Shown here in pieces: positions 30,040 through 40,420 of a DNA stretch of 64,000 nucleotides. How positions within the stretch are numbered: the stretch's first letter is position 1; each line of letters opens with the position of its first letter. The notes below the pieces were generated by a model. It did no database searches. It was not told where the DNA came from and saw only the letters and a list, made by a program, of their open reading frames with translations. The position numbers were made by a program, and so were the translations under genes. Source of the DNA: Hyphomicrobiales bacterium (lineage in GTDB: Bacteria > Pseudomonadota > Alphaproteobacteria > Rhizobiales > Methyloligellaceae); assembly GCA_003228955.1 (NCBI GenBank), contig QIGN01000178.1, forward strand, positions 1 through 64,000. Direction: 5' to 3'.

Positions 30040-30647
30040 CCTGAATCGTTCACCAGGCGTGCAGGATCAATGCCGATTTTTTCCAGAGCCCGCAGGTATT
30101 TTTTATCGATATTGCGGTCGAAGAGAATTTCCGCGTCGGCGGGACAATGCAGCCAGCCATTGGACTGAAATTCATTTTCCAGCTGTCCTGGCGCCCAGCC
30201 CGCATAGCCCAGCGCCAGGAGCGCTTTGTCTGGCCCGGCGCCACTGGCGATTGCGCGCAGTATATCGACTGTCGCGGTCAGACTGACGCGCTCATCGATC
30301 GGTAAAGTGCTGTCTTCTGCATAATAGTCGCTGCTGTGAAGCACGAATCCGCGTGCGGATTCGACCGGACCGCCAACATGAACCGCAATATCCGCCTTGG
30401 AGTCCGGCAAATGAATCGCTTCCCCCCCGCCGGCGATATTCAACTGCTCGAGAAGTTCAGAGAAATCGATATTGGGTGCGCGTTGATTGATTATGATCCC
30501 CATTGCGCCATCGGCGGAATGGGCACACAGATAGATCACGGCCTGCGCGAATCTTGAGTCCGCCATGGCCGGCATCGCAATGAGCATTTGGCCATCAAGG
30601 AACCGGTCGCCCGTTCCAGTGTTGTCATCGGATCGGCTTGCTAACAT
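30030..30647 (-). CDS. yqgE: YqgE/AlgH family protein (DUF179)
   Basis: A 205-residue protein of the UPF0301/AlgH family. Diagnostic segments are [27 protein letters not shown] and [16 protein letters not shown], followed by [15 protein letters not shown]. Function is not settled; AlgH of Pseudomonas influences alginate synthesis. Its 3' end overlaps the tail of the EAL gene by 10 bases on the opposite strand. ATG at 30647, divergent from the DsbD-domain gene across about 190 bases that contain the palindrome ATCCGGC-G-GCCGGAT (30698-30712). Confidence 0.93.
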   Translation of the reverse strand: MLASRSDDNTGTGDRFLDGQMLIAMPAMADSRFAQAVIYLCAHSADGAMGIIINQRAPNIDFSELLEQLNIAGGGEAIHLPDSKADIAVHVGGPVESARGFVLHSSDYYAEDSTLPIDERVSLTATVDILRAIASGAGPDKALLALGYAGWAPGQLENEFQSNGWLHCPADAEILFDRNIDKKYLRALEKIGIDPARLVNDSGHA

Positions 30648-30839
30648 GGCATAACGTTAACCCTTCGGGGCCGGGCTTGTGAAGGCTTATCGAACATATC
30701 CGGCGGCCGGATCTGCCCCGGATTCACGCAAGATTGAACATTTGTCAGACTGATCCTGTCGTAATAGCTGGTGAAGGAATGTAAACTCAATCGGGATATG
30801 AATCTGATTATTGCCGGGAAGCAAGGCCGAGAAAGTCAT

Positions 30840-31727
30840 ATGGCAGCAATGAGTATCGGGATCGCAATCAAATCGAAGCCATCAAGTCTGACGGTCGCCG
30901 CCGGTGTGGCCGCCGCATTAGCCATTGTGGCCGGGGCAACGCCCGCTGGTGCAGGATCAGCATCGGACTGGCAGCCGGGAAACTTCTTCGCCACGCGGTT
31001 GATAGCCGACAGAACGGCATGGCAAGGCGATAAAAAAGTACTTATGGCAGGCATTCACATCACGCTCGCAAAAAAATTCAAAACCTATTGGCGCGATCCG
31101 GGCGATTCCGGGTTGCCACCGAGGTTTGACTGGTCAGGCTCACAAAATCTGAAGTCGGCGCGTATCCTCTGGCCCGCGCCGACGCGTTACATTGACAGTG
31201 CCGGACTGTCGATCGGCTACAAGGACGAAGTTGTCTTTCCCGTCCTTATAGAACCGGTGCAGGCAGGGCAGCCAATCGATCTGCGCCTTAAGCTGGAGTT
31301 TGCTGTGTGTGCTGACATTTGCATACCGGCCGAGGCCGACTTGCGGCTCAGGGTTGGCAGGAGCGGGTTTTTTTCACGCAGTTACGCGTCTCTGCTCTCA
31401 CGCTATCTTGACAGGGTGCCCGGCAGAAAGGCCGTCGCTGGCCTTTCGGTCAGCGGTACCAAAGCCGAGCTTTCCGGAAAAGCTCCCTATCTCGCCATCG
31501 ATGCGCGTTTTCCTCAAGGAACAATTGGCGCCGATCTGTTTGTTGAAGGACCAAGAGGGTTCTATCTTGCACCTACCCAGACCGTGGACAAACGTAGCGA
31601 TGGCACGGTTCGCTTCAAGGTTGATCTGACCAAGGGTGACGATCCGAAGGAACTCAAGGGAAAGACCCTGACCCTGACGCTGGTTACGAAAACCGCGCAG
31701 ACAGAGACCACCTGGCGGATTAAATAA
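30840..31727 (+). CDS. Exported DsbD N-terminal-like domain protein
   Basis: A secreted protein of 295 residues resembling the periplasmic alpha domain of the thiol-disulfide transporter DsbD, without DsbD's membrane part or thioredoxin domain. Signal peptide near SLTVAAGVAAALAIVAGATP. The segment KTYWRDPGDSGLPPRFDW and a cysteine pair in CADICIPAEA are family features. It lies between yqgE and a peroxiredoxin gene, suggesting periplasmic redox or copper handling, but this is inferred. The ATG at 30840 is preferred; a GTG at 30771 shares the frame. Confidence 0.82.
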   Translation: MAAMSIGIAIKSKPSSLTVAAGVAAALAIVAGATPAGAGSASDWQPGNFFATRLIADRTAWQGDKKVLMAGIHITLAKKFKTYWRDPGDSGLPPRFDWSGSQNLKSARILWPAPTRYIDSAGLSIGYKDEVVFPVLIEPVQAGQPIDLRLKLEFAVCADICIPAEADLRLRVGRSGFFSRSYASLLSRYLDRVPGRKAVAGLSVSGTKAELSGKAPYLAIDARFPQGTIGADLFVEGPRGFYLAPTQTVDKRSDGTVRFKVDLTKGDDPKELKGKTLTLTLVTKTAQTETTWRIK

Positions 31728-31855
31728 TTTACCGCACCGCTTACCGGAAAATTATTCTTGCGCGATAAGCATTTGTCCCGGACAACGTGCTTGGCGGGCG
31801 GGCATTGTGTGGATATGCTCCAGCTCAATTTTCTAATCAATCCGGAGGACTGACG

Positions 31856-32341
31856 ATGGCTATCAGTGTTGGCGACAAGCTGCCAGACGTAACTTTCAAG
31901 GTTCTGACGGACGATGGTCTGACCGATATGACCGCACAAGACGTTTTTGGCGGTAAGAAAGTTGTGTTGTTTGGTGTGCCGGGGGCCTTTACGCCGACAT
32001 GCAATGCGATGCATGTCCCGAATTTCCTTGGATCCCTCGATGCGCTGAAGGCGAAGGGCGTCGATACGGTTGCCTGCCTGTCCGTCAATGACGCCTTTGT
32101 TCTCAGCGCCTGGGCCAAAGCCACAGCGGCGGATGGAAAGATCCTGTTTCTGGCCGATGGAAATGCCGACTTTGTAAAAGCCGCGGGGTTGGAGTTAGAC
32201 GCCTCGGCCAACGGACTGGGGACCCGCTCGCAGCGGTTCTCCATGATTGTGGAAGATGGCATCGTGAAGGTGCTGAACGTCGAGGAGATCGCGAAGGTCG
32301 TTGACGCCAGCAGCGCCGAGAAAATCCTCGAAGCGCTTTAG
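31856..32341 (+). CDS. Peroxiredoxin, type II / Prx5 subfamily
   Basis: Cytosolic thiol peroxidase that reduces hydrogen and organic peroxides, probably with glutathione or glutaredoxin. The catalytic motif is GVPGAFTPTC with the peroxidatic cysteine at 49. Thr 46 and the later GTRSQRFSMIVEDG arginine complete the active site. 161 residues with an ATG at 31856 preceded by GGAGG. A glutathione link fits with gshA elsewhere in the window. It converges on rnhA with a gap of only six bases. Confidence 0.95.
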   Translation: MAISVGDKLPDVTFKVLTDDGLTDMTAQDVFGGKKVVLFGVPGAFTPTCNAMHVPNFLGSLDALKAKGVDTVACLSVNDAFVLSAWAKATAADGKILFLADGNADFVKAAGLELDASANGLGTRSQRFSMIVEDGIVKVLNVEEIAKVVDASSAEKILEAL

Positions 32342-32347
32342 CCGGTC

Positions 32348-32791
32348 TCACTGATAAGGCGCCATGCCCTGGCGCGCGAGTTCATCCGCGTGCTCGTTTT
32401 CCGGGTGCCCGTCATGGCCCCTGACCCAATGCCATCTTACATCATGGCGTTCGCGGGCGGCTTCAAGGCTCTTCCATAATTCGATATTCTTGACGGGCTT
32501 CTTGTTGGCGGTGCGCCAGCCATTCTTTTTCCATTTTTTGATCCAGCTCGTAATGCCGTCCCGCAGATAGTTTGAATCTGTGTGCAGATCGACGCTGCAG
32601 GGCTGCTTCAGGGCATTCAGCGCTTCGATGGCCGCCAGCAACTCCATGCGGTTGTTGGTGGTTTGCGCGCCGCCGCCATTCAATTCTTTGCGATGATCCC
32701 CAAAGATCAAAATGGCGCCCCAGCCGCCGGGGCCCGGATTTCCCGAGCAGGCGCCATCTGTGTAAATCGTGACTGTTTGTTTTTGCGTCAC
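32348..32791 (-). CDS. rnhA: Ribonuclease HI
   Basis: Cleaves the RNA strand of RNA-DNA hybrids. The four catalytic acidic residues are present at D12 (YTDGACSGN), E50 (NNRMELLAA), D72 (HTDSNY) and D136 (EHADELA). 147 residues is the family norm. It overlaps the end of thrB by four bases in an ATGA arrangement and closes the ispH-thrB-rnhA operon. A type HII enzyme, rnhB, is also encoded in this window. Confidence 0.97.
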   Translation of the reverse strand: MTQKQTVTIYTDGACSGNPGPGGWGAILIFGDHRKELNGGGAQTTNNRMELLAAIEALNALKQPCSVDLHTDSNYLRDGITSWIKKWKKNGWRTANKKPVKNIELWKSLEAARERHDVRWHWVRGHDGHPENEHADELARQGMAPYQ

Positions 32792-33762
32792 CTTTTTTCC
32801 TCGCCAAGTCCGTATTCGCGCGCCGTCGCCACATTGCGGTGAAAGCGCATTTTGCGGATGTATTCCAAGGGGTCCTTCGGCTTCACGAGGGCTTCCGCCG
32901 GGGTGTTCAGCCAGTCGTAAATCCGGGTCAGCAGGAAGCGGAGCGCCGCGCCGCGCGCCAGCACGGGCAAGGCTTCGAATTCTTCATCCGTGAACGGCCT
33001 GAGGGCCGTATAGGCGCGCAGCAGCGCGCGCGCCTTGGTAATGTTGAACGATCCGTCCGGCTCAAAGCACCAGGCGTTGAGACAAATGGCAATGTCGTAA
33101 GCAAGCATGTCATTGCAGGCAAAATAGAAATCAATAACGCCTGATACTTTGCCACCGAGAAAGAACACATTGTCAGGGAACAGATCGGCGTGAATGACGC
33201 TTTGAGGAATATCGCGCGGCCAGGCGTCTTCAAGCGTTGAAAGCTCTTCGCTCACTTCGGCGTCCAGCCCTTTCTGGATTGTATCGGCGCCGCCCCGGCA
33301 GGAGTCATGGAGCGGCCGCCACCCGGACACTGAAAGCGCATTGGCACGGGTCAAGGGGAAATCCTGTCCCGCCAGATGCAGCCTGGCAAGAGTTTCGCCA
33401 AGCGCCGCGCAATGACCGGCTGAAGGGCGGCGCACCCACAGACCTTCGAGAAAAGTGATCACCGCGGCCGGACGGCCGCAAAGTTCGTTCAGTATTTCGC
33501 CATTGCGGTCGCGCACGGGCAGCGGACAATTCACACCCTTGGCGGCGAGATGCTCCATCAACCCCAGAAAGAAAGGCAAATCCCCGAGGCTTACGCGTTT
33601 CTCATACAAGGTGAGAATATGCGGGCCCGCCTCGGTATGGACCAGATAATTGGTATTTTCCACACCCTCCGCGATGCCCTTGAACGACAATGCTTCACCA
33701 AGGCTGTAGCTGGAAAGGAAGCGGCTCAGTTCTTCATCGGAAACCTCAGTGTAAACCGCCAT
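32788..33762 (-). CDS. thrB: Homoserine kinase, phosphotransferase-fold type
   Basis: Phosphorylates homoserine for threonine synthesis. It belongs to the aminoglycoside-phosphotransferase-like ThrB group of alphaproteobacteria and pseudomonads, not the GHMP type. Key features: N-terminal [16 protein letters not shown], catalytic [14 protein letters not shown] and the metal-binding GVIDFYFA. The ATG at 33762 is set by the family start; the frame is open further upstream inside ispH. It begins two bases after ispH ends. 324 residues. Confidence 0.95.
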   Translation of the reverse strand: MAVYTEVSDEELSRFLSSYSLGEALSFKGIAEGVENTNYLVHTEAGPHILTLYEKRVSLGDLPFFLGLMEHLAAKGVNCPLPVRDRNGEILNELCGRPAAVITFLEGLWVRRPSAGHCAALGETLARLHLAGQDFPLTRANALSVSGWRPLHDSCRGGADTIQKGLDAEVSEELSTLEDAWPRDIPQSVIHADLFPDNVFFLGGKVSGVIDFYFACNDMLAYDIAICLNAWCFEPDGSFNITKARALLRAYTALRPFTDEEFEALPVLARGAALRFLLTRIYDWLNTPAEALVKPKDPLEYIRKMRFHRNVATAREYGLGEEKR

Positions 33763-33763
33763 T

Positions 33764-34765
33764 TCAGGCAGACCCGCGAAGTTCGCGGGGGAGTTTGAAG
33801 GAGACGTTTTCATCGGCCGTCGAGACGGCTTCAAGCGTGGTCTCGAACCGGTCTTTAAAGGCGGCGATGATCTCATCGACCAGCACTTCGGGGGCCGATG
33901 CACCCGCGGTGATGCCGATGGTGCGAATATCGCGATAGTCGCTCCAGTCGATATCGTCCGCGCATTGCAGTAACGCCGCACTGCCGCACCCCGCCCGCTG
34001 CGCTACCTCGACGAGGCGCTGGGAATTCGAGCTGTTGGGGGCTCCAACGACGATGAGCCGGTCGCAGCGCGGCGCGATGCTTTTAACCGCAACCTGCCGG
34101 TTGGTTGTGGCGTAGCAGATGTCTTCCTTGTGGGGTCCGACAATTTTCGGGAACCGTGACTTCAGGATTTCGACAATCTCGCGGGTATCGTCGATAGAGA
34201 GCGTGGTCTGGGTCGTATAGGCGAGTTTTCCGGGGTCTTCGGGCTGATATATGCGGGCCTGTTGCGCGGTCTCCACGAGTTTGACGGTGCCATCGGGCAA
34301 TTGACCCATGGTGCCAATGACTTCGGGGTGCCCGGCGTGGCCGATCAGAATGATTTCCAGGCCCTGCGCGTAGTGGCGTTCAGCTTCCATATGAACTTTC
34401 GACACCAGGGGGCAGGTTGCATCGAGAAAAAACATCTTGCGCCTCTTGGCGGCCAGGGGCACGGATTTTGGTACGCCATGCGCGGAAAAAACAATCGGGG
34501 CATCTGTATCCGGAATTTCGTCTAATTCTTCTACGAAGATAGCGCCCTTGGCGCGCAGAGAGTCGACAACGTGGCGATTATGTACGATTTCATGGCGCAC
34601 ATAGACCGGTGGGCCGTATTTTGTGAGCGCGAGTTCGACGATTTGTACTGCGCGGTCGACTCCGGCGCAGAAACCGCGTGGAGCGGCAAGCAGAATATTC
34701 AGGGGCGGACGTGATCGCGCGTCCGTTTTCCTTGTGATTGAAGTCGTGTTTTCCTGGTCGTTCAT
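33764..34765 (-). CDS. ispH: 4-hydroxy-3-methylbut-2-enyl diphosphate reductase
   Basis: Last enzyme of the non-mevalonate isoprenoid pathway, a 4Fe-4S reductase giving IPP and DMAPP. The three cluster cysteines are in [20 protein letters not shown] and [11 protein letters not shown]; the substrate motif [11 protein letters not shown] is also present. The ATG at 34765 gives 333 residues, matching the family with a short unconserved N-terminus; the frame is open up to 35122 but covers the divergent gene. First gene of an operon with thrB and rnhA. Confidence 0.96.
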   Translation of the reverse strand: MNDQENTTSITRKTDARSRPPLNILLAAPRGFCAGVDRAVQIVELALTKYGPPVYVRHEIVHNRHVVDSLRAKGAIFVEELDEIPDTDAPIVFSAHGVPKSVPLAAKRRKMFFLDATCPLVSKVHMEAERHYAQGLEIILIGHAGHPEVIGTMGQLPDGTVKLVETAQQARIYQPEDPGKLAYTTQTTLSIDDTREIVEILKSRFPKIVGPHKEDICYATTNRQVAVKSIAPRCDRLIVVGAPNSSNSQRLVEVAQRAGCGSAALLQCADDIDWSDYRDIRTIGITAGASAPEVLVDEIIAAFKDRFETTLEAVSTADENVSFKLPRELRGSA

Positions 34766-34919
34766 GCGGCCGCCGATGGTGAAATATAAAGGTTTTCCAA
34801 GCCTTTGCTGATGTAGGCCTTGCCAGATGAGTTCAGGGTTATTATCACAGACAGCTACAGTGCGAGAGCTTGGACCCTCACGAGCTAATACATGCTTGCG
34901 GGCGGGGCCTGTCAAGAGA

Positions 34920-35573
34920 GTGTACGGGGGCGTATTGAAAGTCTGTAATCCAGTATTGGGGCGGAGCGTCAGAAATTCGGCGGCGCTGGTGTTGATCGCC
35001 GCGGTTCTGTCCGCATGTGGCGTTTCGCAGATTACGTCTCCCTTCCGGTCGAAGGAAAAGGCGCGGGGGCTGGATGTCCCGGTAAGCGAGGCCTCTCTGC
35101 TGGAAGCCGCGCGTACCGACACCAGCGGTCAGGTCAGCATCGAAACCGCGATGACCGGTTGTCCGCAATTCAAAATCTGGCCGCGTGACCGCCTGCTGAC
35201 TGTTTATGACATTGGCCGTGAAGGTGACGGTCTTGCAATCCAGTATCGCGGTGAAATCACCAAGACCGCGCGCGAATGCCAGATCCAGCCAAATCAGGTG
35301 ACTGTCAAATACGGCTTTGCCGGACGCGTGCTGCTGGGCCCGCGCGGCCGTCCGGGACAAGTGCGGATGCCTCTCAAAATCCATATCACCGACAGCACCA
35401 GAAATATTGTTTCAAGCCAGGATGTGTCCGTTGCCGTAACCATTCCAGCCGGCAATCCGGTTGGGTATTTCTCCGCTGTGCGAGAAGTTTCCTTCAACTT
35501 GCCCGCCGGAGTTCCGCCGGGAGACTACAAGCTGTTCATTGCGTTTGACCGCAAAGCGCCTGGCGCCGGTTAG
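34920..35573 (+). CDS. Putative lipoprotein of unknown function
   Basis: A type II signal peptide is clear: basic GRSVRNS, hydrophobic [10 protein letters not shown] and lipobox LSAC, with the lipidated cysteine near residue 33. The rest is a beta-rich domain with no motif I recognise, including two further cysteines (TGCPQF and ARECQIQ). The start is uncertain: GTG 34920 and TTG 34935, the latter after GGGGG, are both plausible. It is divergent from ispH and ends about 35 bases before the promoter of the glycine riboswitch. Probably a periplasm-facing envelope protein. Confidence 0.75.
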   Translation: MYGGVLKVCNPVLGRSVRNSAALVLIAAVLSACGVSQITSPFRSKEKARGLDVPVSEASLLEAARTDTSGQVSIETAMTGCPQFKIWPRDRLLTVYDIGREGDGLAIQYRGEITKTARECQIQPNQVTVKYGFAGRVLLGPRGRPGQVRMPLKIHITDSTRNIVSSQDVSVAVTIPAGNPVGYFSAVREVSFNLPAGVPPGDYKLFIAFDRKAPGAG

Positions 35574-35606
35574 AAGCTGCGGCCCAACGAAAAGCCGTTT
35601 GACGAG

Positions 35607-35634
35607 TTGACACCCCCCAAAGACCACTTATCAT
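35607..35634 (+). promoter_or_regulatory. Promoter of the glycine riboswitch-gcv operon
   Basis: A perfect -35 TTGACA (35607-35612) and a -10 TATCAT (35629-35634), one mismatch from consensus, are separated by 16 bases. Transcription would begin near 35641, about 40 bases before the first riboswitch aptamer, which agrees well with a riboswitch-carrying leader. Confidence 0.65.
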
Positions 35635-35680
35635 GATGCCCGTTGCCCATGGGCAGCGAACATAGAACCATATGACCCCA

Positions 35681-35880
35681 GCGGGAGAGACCGGTATCTG
35701 GCCGGCGCCGAAGGAGCAACAGCCTCGGAAACTCTCAGGCAAAAGGACCGCAAGGGGGATGGCTCTCTGGAAAGTAGCTCTGGCTCGTATTTTGCGTGCC
35801 CGGCTCACCGAAGGGGATAGGCAAGCGGGCTGCGGCAACGGCCCGCTGGTGAAATCTCTCAGGTACCGCGACAGAGGAGG
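35681..35880 (+). ncRNA. Tandem glycine riboswitch (gcvT leader)
   Basis: Two glycine aptamers in series. The first runs from GCGGGAGAGAC (35681) through the conserved GCCGAAGGAGCAA and CTCTCAGGCAAAAGGACCGC to GGCTCTCTGGAAAG near 35775. The second has CACCGAAGGGGATAGGCAAG followed by a GC-rich P3 hairpin, then ATCTCTCAGGTACCGCGACAGAGGAG ending near 35880. Immediately after comes a hairpin GAGGAG/CTCCTC (35874-35888), which could be the switching element. Glycine binding normally turns on the downstream glycine cleavage genes. Exact edges are approximate. Confidence 0.93.
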
Positions 35881-35940
35881 CGCTCCTCGAGCCAGTGCTC
35901 GAGCGGTGGCGCTACTGTTGTAACCGGAGGGGTGCGGGCC

Positions 35941-37095
35941 GTGAGCCAAGAGGCGGATGCCAACCAGACACTGAAACGAACACCCTTGCATGGGCTCCAT
36001 AACGAGCTTGGCGGCAAGATGGTGGCCTTCGCGGGTTATGAAATGCCCGTCCAGTACCCGCTCGGCGTATTGAAGGAACATTTGCATACCCGTGCAAAAG
36101 CCGGGCTGTTCGATGTCTCCCATATGGGTCAGGCGTTTCTGACCGGGCCTGATCATGAAACTGTGGCTGCCGCGCTGGAGACACTCGTTCCCGGTGAAAT
36201 CGCCAAGCTCGGCCCTGGCCGTCTGCGCTACACCATGCTGCTGAACGAAGACGGCGGTATTCTCGATGATTTGATGGTGACGCGCTCTGTTTCCGCGGGC
36301 GATGACGGGCGGCTCATGCTGGTCGTGAATGCCGCCTGCAAGACGGCGGACTATGCGCATATGCAGGCAAAGCTGCCCGGCAAGGTGAAACTGGAGCCGG
36401 TCGAGGACCGCGCCTTGCTGGCGATACAGGGCCCCGCCGCCGCTGCCGTTGTGGGACAATGGTGCCCGAAGGCCCCCGAGCTGGGTTTTATGACCGCGAC
36501 CAGTGCTGAGTTCGATGGCATCGACTGCCATATCAGCCGCTGCGGTTATACCGGCGAGGATGGTTTTGAGATTTCCGTTGCCGCCGCCAGGGCCGACCAG
36601 CTCGCGCGAACCCTTCTGTCACATGTCGATGTCGAGGCCATCGGTCTTGGCGCGCGCGACTCGCTGCGTCTTGAAGCGGGTCTGTGCCTGTACGGCCACG
36701 ACATCGATGAAACGACCTCTCCGGTGGAAGCCGATCTCGTCTGGTCCATGAGCAAACGCCGCCGCGCGGAAGGGGGGTTCCCCGGAGCGGAGCGTATTCA
36801 GCGCGAATTGAGCGATGGCCCGGGCCGGCTGCGTGTCGGTATCCAGCCCGAGGGGAAGGCGCCCGCGCGTGAAGGAACGGAAATTGCCGGCGCGGACGGA
36901 ACAATCATAGGCGTTGTCACAAGCGGTGGCTTTGGGCCAAGCGCCGGTGGCCCCGTGGCCATGGGCTATGTGCAGAGTGCGCATGGCGCGCCTGGCGCCA
37001 GTATCAATTTGTTGGTGCGCGGCAGCGCCCGTCCGGCGCGTGTCGCCGAGATGCCATTCGTACCGCATCGCTATTTCCGCAAAAAAACAGTTTGA
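35941..37095 (+). CDS. gcvT: Glycine cleavage system T protein (aminomethyltransferase)
   Basis: Transfers the methylene group from aminomethyl-lipoyl GcvH to tetrahydrofolate and releases ammonia. Recognisable: RTPLHGLHNELGGKMVAFAGYEMPVQY, GLFDVSHMGQ, RCGYTGEDGFEI and GLGARDSLRLEAGLCLYG. The GTG at 35941 is chosen because GGAGG lies 10 bases upstream; an in-frame GTG at 35932 is too close to it. 384 residues. Controlled by the glycine riboswitch just upstream. Confidence 0.96.
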   Translation: MSQEADANQTLKRTPLHGLHNELGGKMVAFAGYEMPVQYPLGVLKEHLHTRAKAGLFDVSHMGQAFLTGPDHETVAAALETLVPGEIAKLGPGRLRYTMLLNEDGGILDDLMVTRSVSAGDDGRLMLVVNAACKTADYAHMQAKLPGKVKLEPVEDRALLAIQGPAAAAVVGQWCPKAPELGFMTATSAEFDGIDCHISRCGYTGEDGFEISVAAARADQLARTLLSHVDVEAIGLGARDSLRLEAGLCLYGHDIDETTSPVEADLVWSMSKRRRAEGGFPGAERIQRELSDGPGRLRVGIQPEGKAPAREGTEIAGADGTIIGVVTSGGFGPSAGGPVAMGYVQSAHGAPGASINLLVRGSARPARVAEMPFVPHRYFRKKTV

Positions 37096-37107
37096 GGAGA
37101 GAGACAA

Positions 37108-37485
37108 ATGGCTGAAATGAAATACACCGAGGATCATGAGTATCTGCGCGTCGATGGAGATGTCGCAACAATCGGCATCACCAATCATGCCCAGGAGCAG
37201 CTGGGGGATGTTGTGTTCGTGGAATTGCCGGATGTGGGCAAGGTCTGCGCCAAGGGAGAAGAGGCGGCGGTCGTTGAATCGGTAAAAGCCGCCGCGGAAA
37301 TCAATGCGCCGGCCTCCGGAGAAGTTGTTGAAACCAATAGCGATCTGGAAAGCAATCCGGGTCTTGTGAATGAAGACCCCGAGGGCGGCGCCTGGTTCAT
37401 CAAGCTCAAGCTTTCCGACAAGAGCGAACTTGACGGGATGATGGACGCGGAAGCCTACGGGAAGTTTGTGGCGGAGCAGAGTTAA
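37108..37485 (+). CDS. gcvH: Glycine cleavage system H protein
   Basis: Lipoyl carrier that shuttles the aminomethyl group between the P, T and L proteins. The lipoylated lysine is K60 in [11 protein letters not shown]. The start [14 protein letters not shown] and [12 protein letters not shown] are typical. 125 residues; ATG with GAGGAGAG upstream, 12 bases after gcvT. Its TAA overlaps the gcvPA start codon by one base. Confidence 0.97.
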   Translation: MAEMKYTEDHEYLRVDGDVATIGITNHAQEQLGDVVFVELPDVGKVCAKGEEAAVVESVKAAAEINAPASGEVVETNSDLESNPGLVNEDPEGGAWFIKLKLSDKSELDGMMDAEAYGKFVAEQS

Positions 37486-38831
37486 TGCGTTATCTGCCAC
37501 TTACCGATGCCGACCGGCAGTCCATGCTTGCCACAATCGGAGTGCAGGATATCGGAGAATTGTTTGCCGATATTCCCCAAGACGTTCGTCTCAAAGAGCT
37601 GGTCGACCTGCCGCGCCGGGCCGGGGAAATGGATGTCGAGCGCCAGCTTGGTGCGATGGCGGCGCGAAATACGTCAGCTTCATCGGTGCCGTTTTTTGTC
37701 GGTTGCGGCGCCTATAAGCATCATGTTCCGGCCAGTGTCGATCATCTTATTCAGCGCTCTGAATTCCTGACCGCCTATACGCCTTATCAGCCGGAAGTCT
37801 CGCAAGGCACGCTCCAGGTTCTTTTCGAGTTCCAGACCCAGGTTGCGATGCTGACGGGCATGGAAGTGGCCAATGCGTCGATGTATGACGGCTCGACCGC
37901 CTGCGGAGAGGCGGTGCTCATGGCCCAGCGTCTGACGCGCCGCACCAGGGCGGTGCTCTCGGGCGGCCTGCATCCGCAATACCGCAACGTTGTGGAGATG
38001 CTGGCGGATTTAACCGAATTTCCGCTTCATGCGCTTTCCGCCGACCCTGCCGGGGATGAGGACCTCATCGGGGCAATCGATGACGAGACGGCCTGCGTGG
38101 TCGTTCAGTCGCCCGACGTGTTCGGCCGGGTGCGCGATTTGAGCGCAATCTCCGCGGCGGCCCATGAAAAGGGCGCGCTCCTCATCGCGGTGGTGACGGA
38201 AGTCGTTTCCCTTGGCGCGCTCAAACCGCCTGGAGAAATGGGCGCCGATATCGTGGCCGCCGAAGGGCAGTCGATCGGCGTTGGCCTCAATTTTGGCGGA
38301 CCCTATGTCGGCCTGCTGGCCACGCAGCGGAAATTTACCCGCCAGATGCCGGGCCGCGTCTGTGGGGAGACCGTCGATGCAAATGGCAAACGCGGTTTTG
38401 TGCTGACGCTGTCAACGCGCGAACAGCATATCCGCCGCGAAAAGGCGACCAGCAATATCTGCACGAATTCCGGACTTTGCGCGCTGGCCTTCACGATTCA
38501 TCTCTCGCTTCTGGGAGAGGCGGGCCTGATGCGTCTCGCCCGGATCAACCATGCGAATGCGGTCGTCCTGGCGGACGCGTTGTCGGGTATCAAAGACGTG
38601 GAACTGGTCACCCCGGCGTTCTTCAACGAGTTCACCATACGGGTTCCAGGAAAGGGCATTGATACAGTGGAAGCGCTTGCGCGGAAGGGTGTTCTGGGAG
38701 GAGTGCCGGCGGCGCGGCTGGCGCCGGATCAGGCGGGACTGGATGACCTCATTATTGTCGCGGCGACGGAAGTCAATTCGGCGGATGACCGCGAGACTTA
38801 CGTGAAAGCCTTGCAGGAGGTGTTGTCATGA
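37485..38831 (+). CDS. gcvPA: Glycine dehydrogenase (decarboxylating) subunit 1
   Basis: N-terminal half of the P protein as a separate polypeptide, pairing with GcvPB. It starts [20 protein letters not shown] and contains [29 protein letters not shown] and [16 protein letters not shown], all typical. 448 residues. It lacks the PLP lysine, which is on subunit 2. Coupled to gcvH by a TAATG junction and to gcvPB by an ATGA overlap, suiting equal synthesis of the two halves. Confidence 0.96.
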   Translation: MRYLPLTDADRQSMLATIGVQDIGELFADIPQDVRLKELVDLPRRAGEMDVERQLGAMAARNTSASSVPFFVGCGAYKHHVPASVDHLIQRSEFLTAYTPYQPEVSQGTLQVLFEFQTQVAMLTGMEVANASMYDGSTACGEAVLMAQRLTRRTRAVLSGGLHPQYRNVVEMLADLTEFPLHALSADPAGDEDLIGAIDDETACVVVQSPDVFGRVRDLSAISAAAHEKGALLIAVVTEVVSLGALKPPGEMGADIVAAEGQSIGVGLNFGGPYVGLLATQRKFTRQMPGRVCGETVDANGKRGFVLTLSTREQHIRREKATSNICTNSGLCALAFTIHLSLLGEAGLMRLARINHANAVVLADALSGIKDVELVTPAFFNEFTIRVPGKGIDTVEALARKGVLGGVPAARLAPDQAGLDDLIIVAATEVNSADDRETYVKALQEVLS

Positions 38832-40390
38832 GTATGAACCGGGGCGGGCGCCCGACATCCGCGCAAGGCGGCGGTTCGTCCGACAGCCCGACTTTCACCG
38901 GAAACAGGGCTCTGATGATCGAAGAGCCGTTGCTGTTCGAGGTGGGCGATATATCAAAGACCGGCGTCGATCTCGATGAGCCCGAAGCTCATGACTCGCG
39001 CCTTGGCTCTCTGGCGCGCTCGGAGATTGGGCTTCCCGGCCTCACGGAACCCGAAGTGATGCGCCACTATGTGCGCCTCAGCCAGAAGAATTTCGCGATC
39101 GATGCCGGAATTTATCCCCTGGGCTCATGCACTATGAAGCACAACCCAAGGCTCAACGAGAAGATGGCCCGATTGCCGGGTTTTGGAGATATTCATCCTC
39201 TCCAGCCGCAAAGCAGCGTTCAGGGCGCGCTGGAACTCATCGACACCCTCGCCGCCTGGCTGCTTGAACTGACGGGCATGGCCGGCGTTGCCATGTCGCC
39301 CAAAGCGGGCGCCCATGGCGAATTCTGCGGCATGGCCGCCATCAAGGCCGCGCAACTGGCCAAGGGGGATGCGCGCTCCGTTGTGCTGGTGCCGGAGTCG
39401 GCGCATGGCACAAATCCGGCAACCGCGGCCCTGCTCGGCTACAAGGTGCGGGACGTGCCGGCGCGCGAGGACGGAACCGTGAGTCCAGATGCGGTTAAAG
39501 AAGCGCTTGGCCCCGACGTGGCCGCCATCATGCTGACCAACCCCAATACCTGCGGGTTGTTTGAACGCGATATTGTCGCCATTGCCGACGCTGTTCATGA
39601 GGCGGGCGCCTATTTCTACTGCGACGGCGCCAATTTCACCGCCATAGTGGGGAAGGCAAAGCCAGGCGATCTGGGTGTCGACTGTATGCATATCAATCTC
39701 CACAAGACCTTTTCGACGCCCCATGGCGGCGGCGGGCCGGGTTCAGGTCCGGTGGTGTTTTCAGATGCCATCGCGCCCTATGCGCCGGTCCCCTATGTTG
39801 TTCGTAACGGCGAGGAGTTTACCCTTGTGGAAACCGCCGGGGCGGCGAAGGGCGCCAAACCCTTTGGCCGGCAGACGGCCTTTCATGGCCAGATGGGCAT
39901 GTTTGTACGCGCCCTGGCTTACATGATGAGCCATGGCTGCGATGGTCTGCGCCAGGCGTCCGAAGACGCGGTGCTGAACGCCAACTATGTGCGCGCGGGA
40001 TTGCGCGACGTCATGACCCAGCCGTTCGGAGACCGGGTGTGTATGCATGAAGTGCTGTTCGATGACTCTTTCCTGAAGGATACGGGTGTGACCACCCTCG
40101 ATTTTGCCAAGGCCATGATCGATGAGGGTTTTCATCCCATGACCATGTATTTCCCGCTGGTCGTGCATGGCGCCATGCTGATCGAGCCGACGGAATCCGA
40201 ATCCAAGGCAAGCCTGGATCAATTCATTGCGGCATTGAGGGATCTGGTGCGCGCGGCAAAGGGCAACGACAAGGAGCGTTTAACGGGCGCGCCCCATCAT
40301 GCACCCTGGGCCCGGCTCGATGAAACCCGCGCCGCGCGTCAGCCGGTCCTGCGCTGGAGCCCGGAAAAGCCTGCGGAGGCGGCGGAGTAG
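38828..40390 (+). CDS. gcvPB: Glycine dehydrogenase (decarboxylating) subunit 2
   Basis: PLP-bearing half of the split P protein, which decarboxylates glycine and loads the aminomethyl group onto GcvH. The PLP lysine is in [19 protein letters not shown]. Other family segments: [24 protein letters not shown] and [11 protein letters not shown]. 520 residues. Last gene of the riboswitch-controlled operon. It converges on atpF with a 30-base gap containing a hairpin. Confidence 0.97.
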   Translation: MSMNRGGRPTSAQGGGSSDSPTFTGNRALMIEEPLLFEVGDISKTGVDLDEPEAHDSRLGSLARSEIGLPGLTEPEVMRHYVRLSQKNFAIDAGIYPLGSCTMKHNPRLNEKMARLPGFGDIHPLQPQSSVQGALELIDTLAAWLLELTGMAGVAMSPKAGAHGEFCGMAAIKAAQLAKGDARSVVLVPESAHGTNPATAALLGYKVRDVPAREDGTVSPDAVKEALGPDVAAIMLTNPNTCGLFERDIVAIADAVHEAGAYFYCDGANFTAIVGKAKPGDLGVDCMHINLHKTFSTPHGGGGPGSGPVVFSDAIAPYAPVPYVVRNGEEFTLVETAGAAKGAKPFGRQTAFHGQMGMFVRALAYMMSHGCDGLRQASEDAVLNANYVRAGLRDVMTQPFGDRVCMHEVLFDDSFLKDTGVTTLDFAKAMIDEGFHPMTMYFPLVVHGAMLIEPTESESKASLDQFIAALRDLVRAAKGNDKERLTGAPHHAPWARLDETRAARQPVLRWSPEKPAEAAE

Positions 40391-40393
40391 GCA

Positions 40394-40412
40394 GCCGGCA
40401 TTCATGCCCGGC
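40394..40412. terminator. Possible shared hairpin between convergent gcvPB and atpF
   Basis: GCCGGCAT (40394-40401) pairs with ATGCCCGGC (40404-40412) with a single bulged C. It is the only structure in the 30 bases between the converging genes. There is no T-run in either direction, so it would be a weak or Rho-assisted terminator at best. Confidence 0.4.
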
Positions 40413-40420
40413 ATGGCAGG

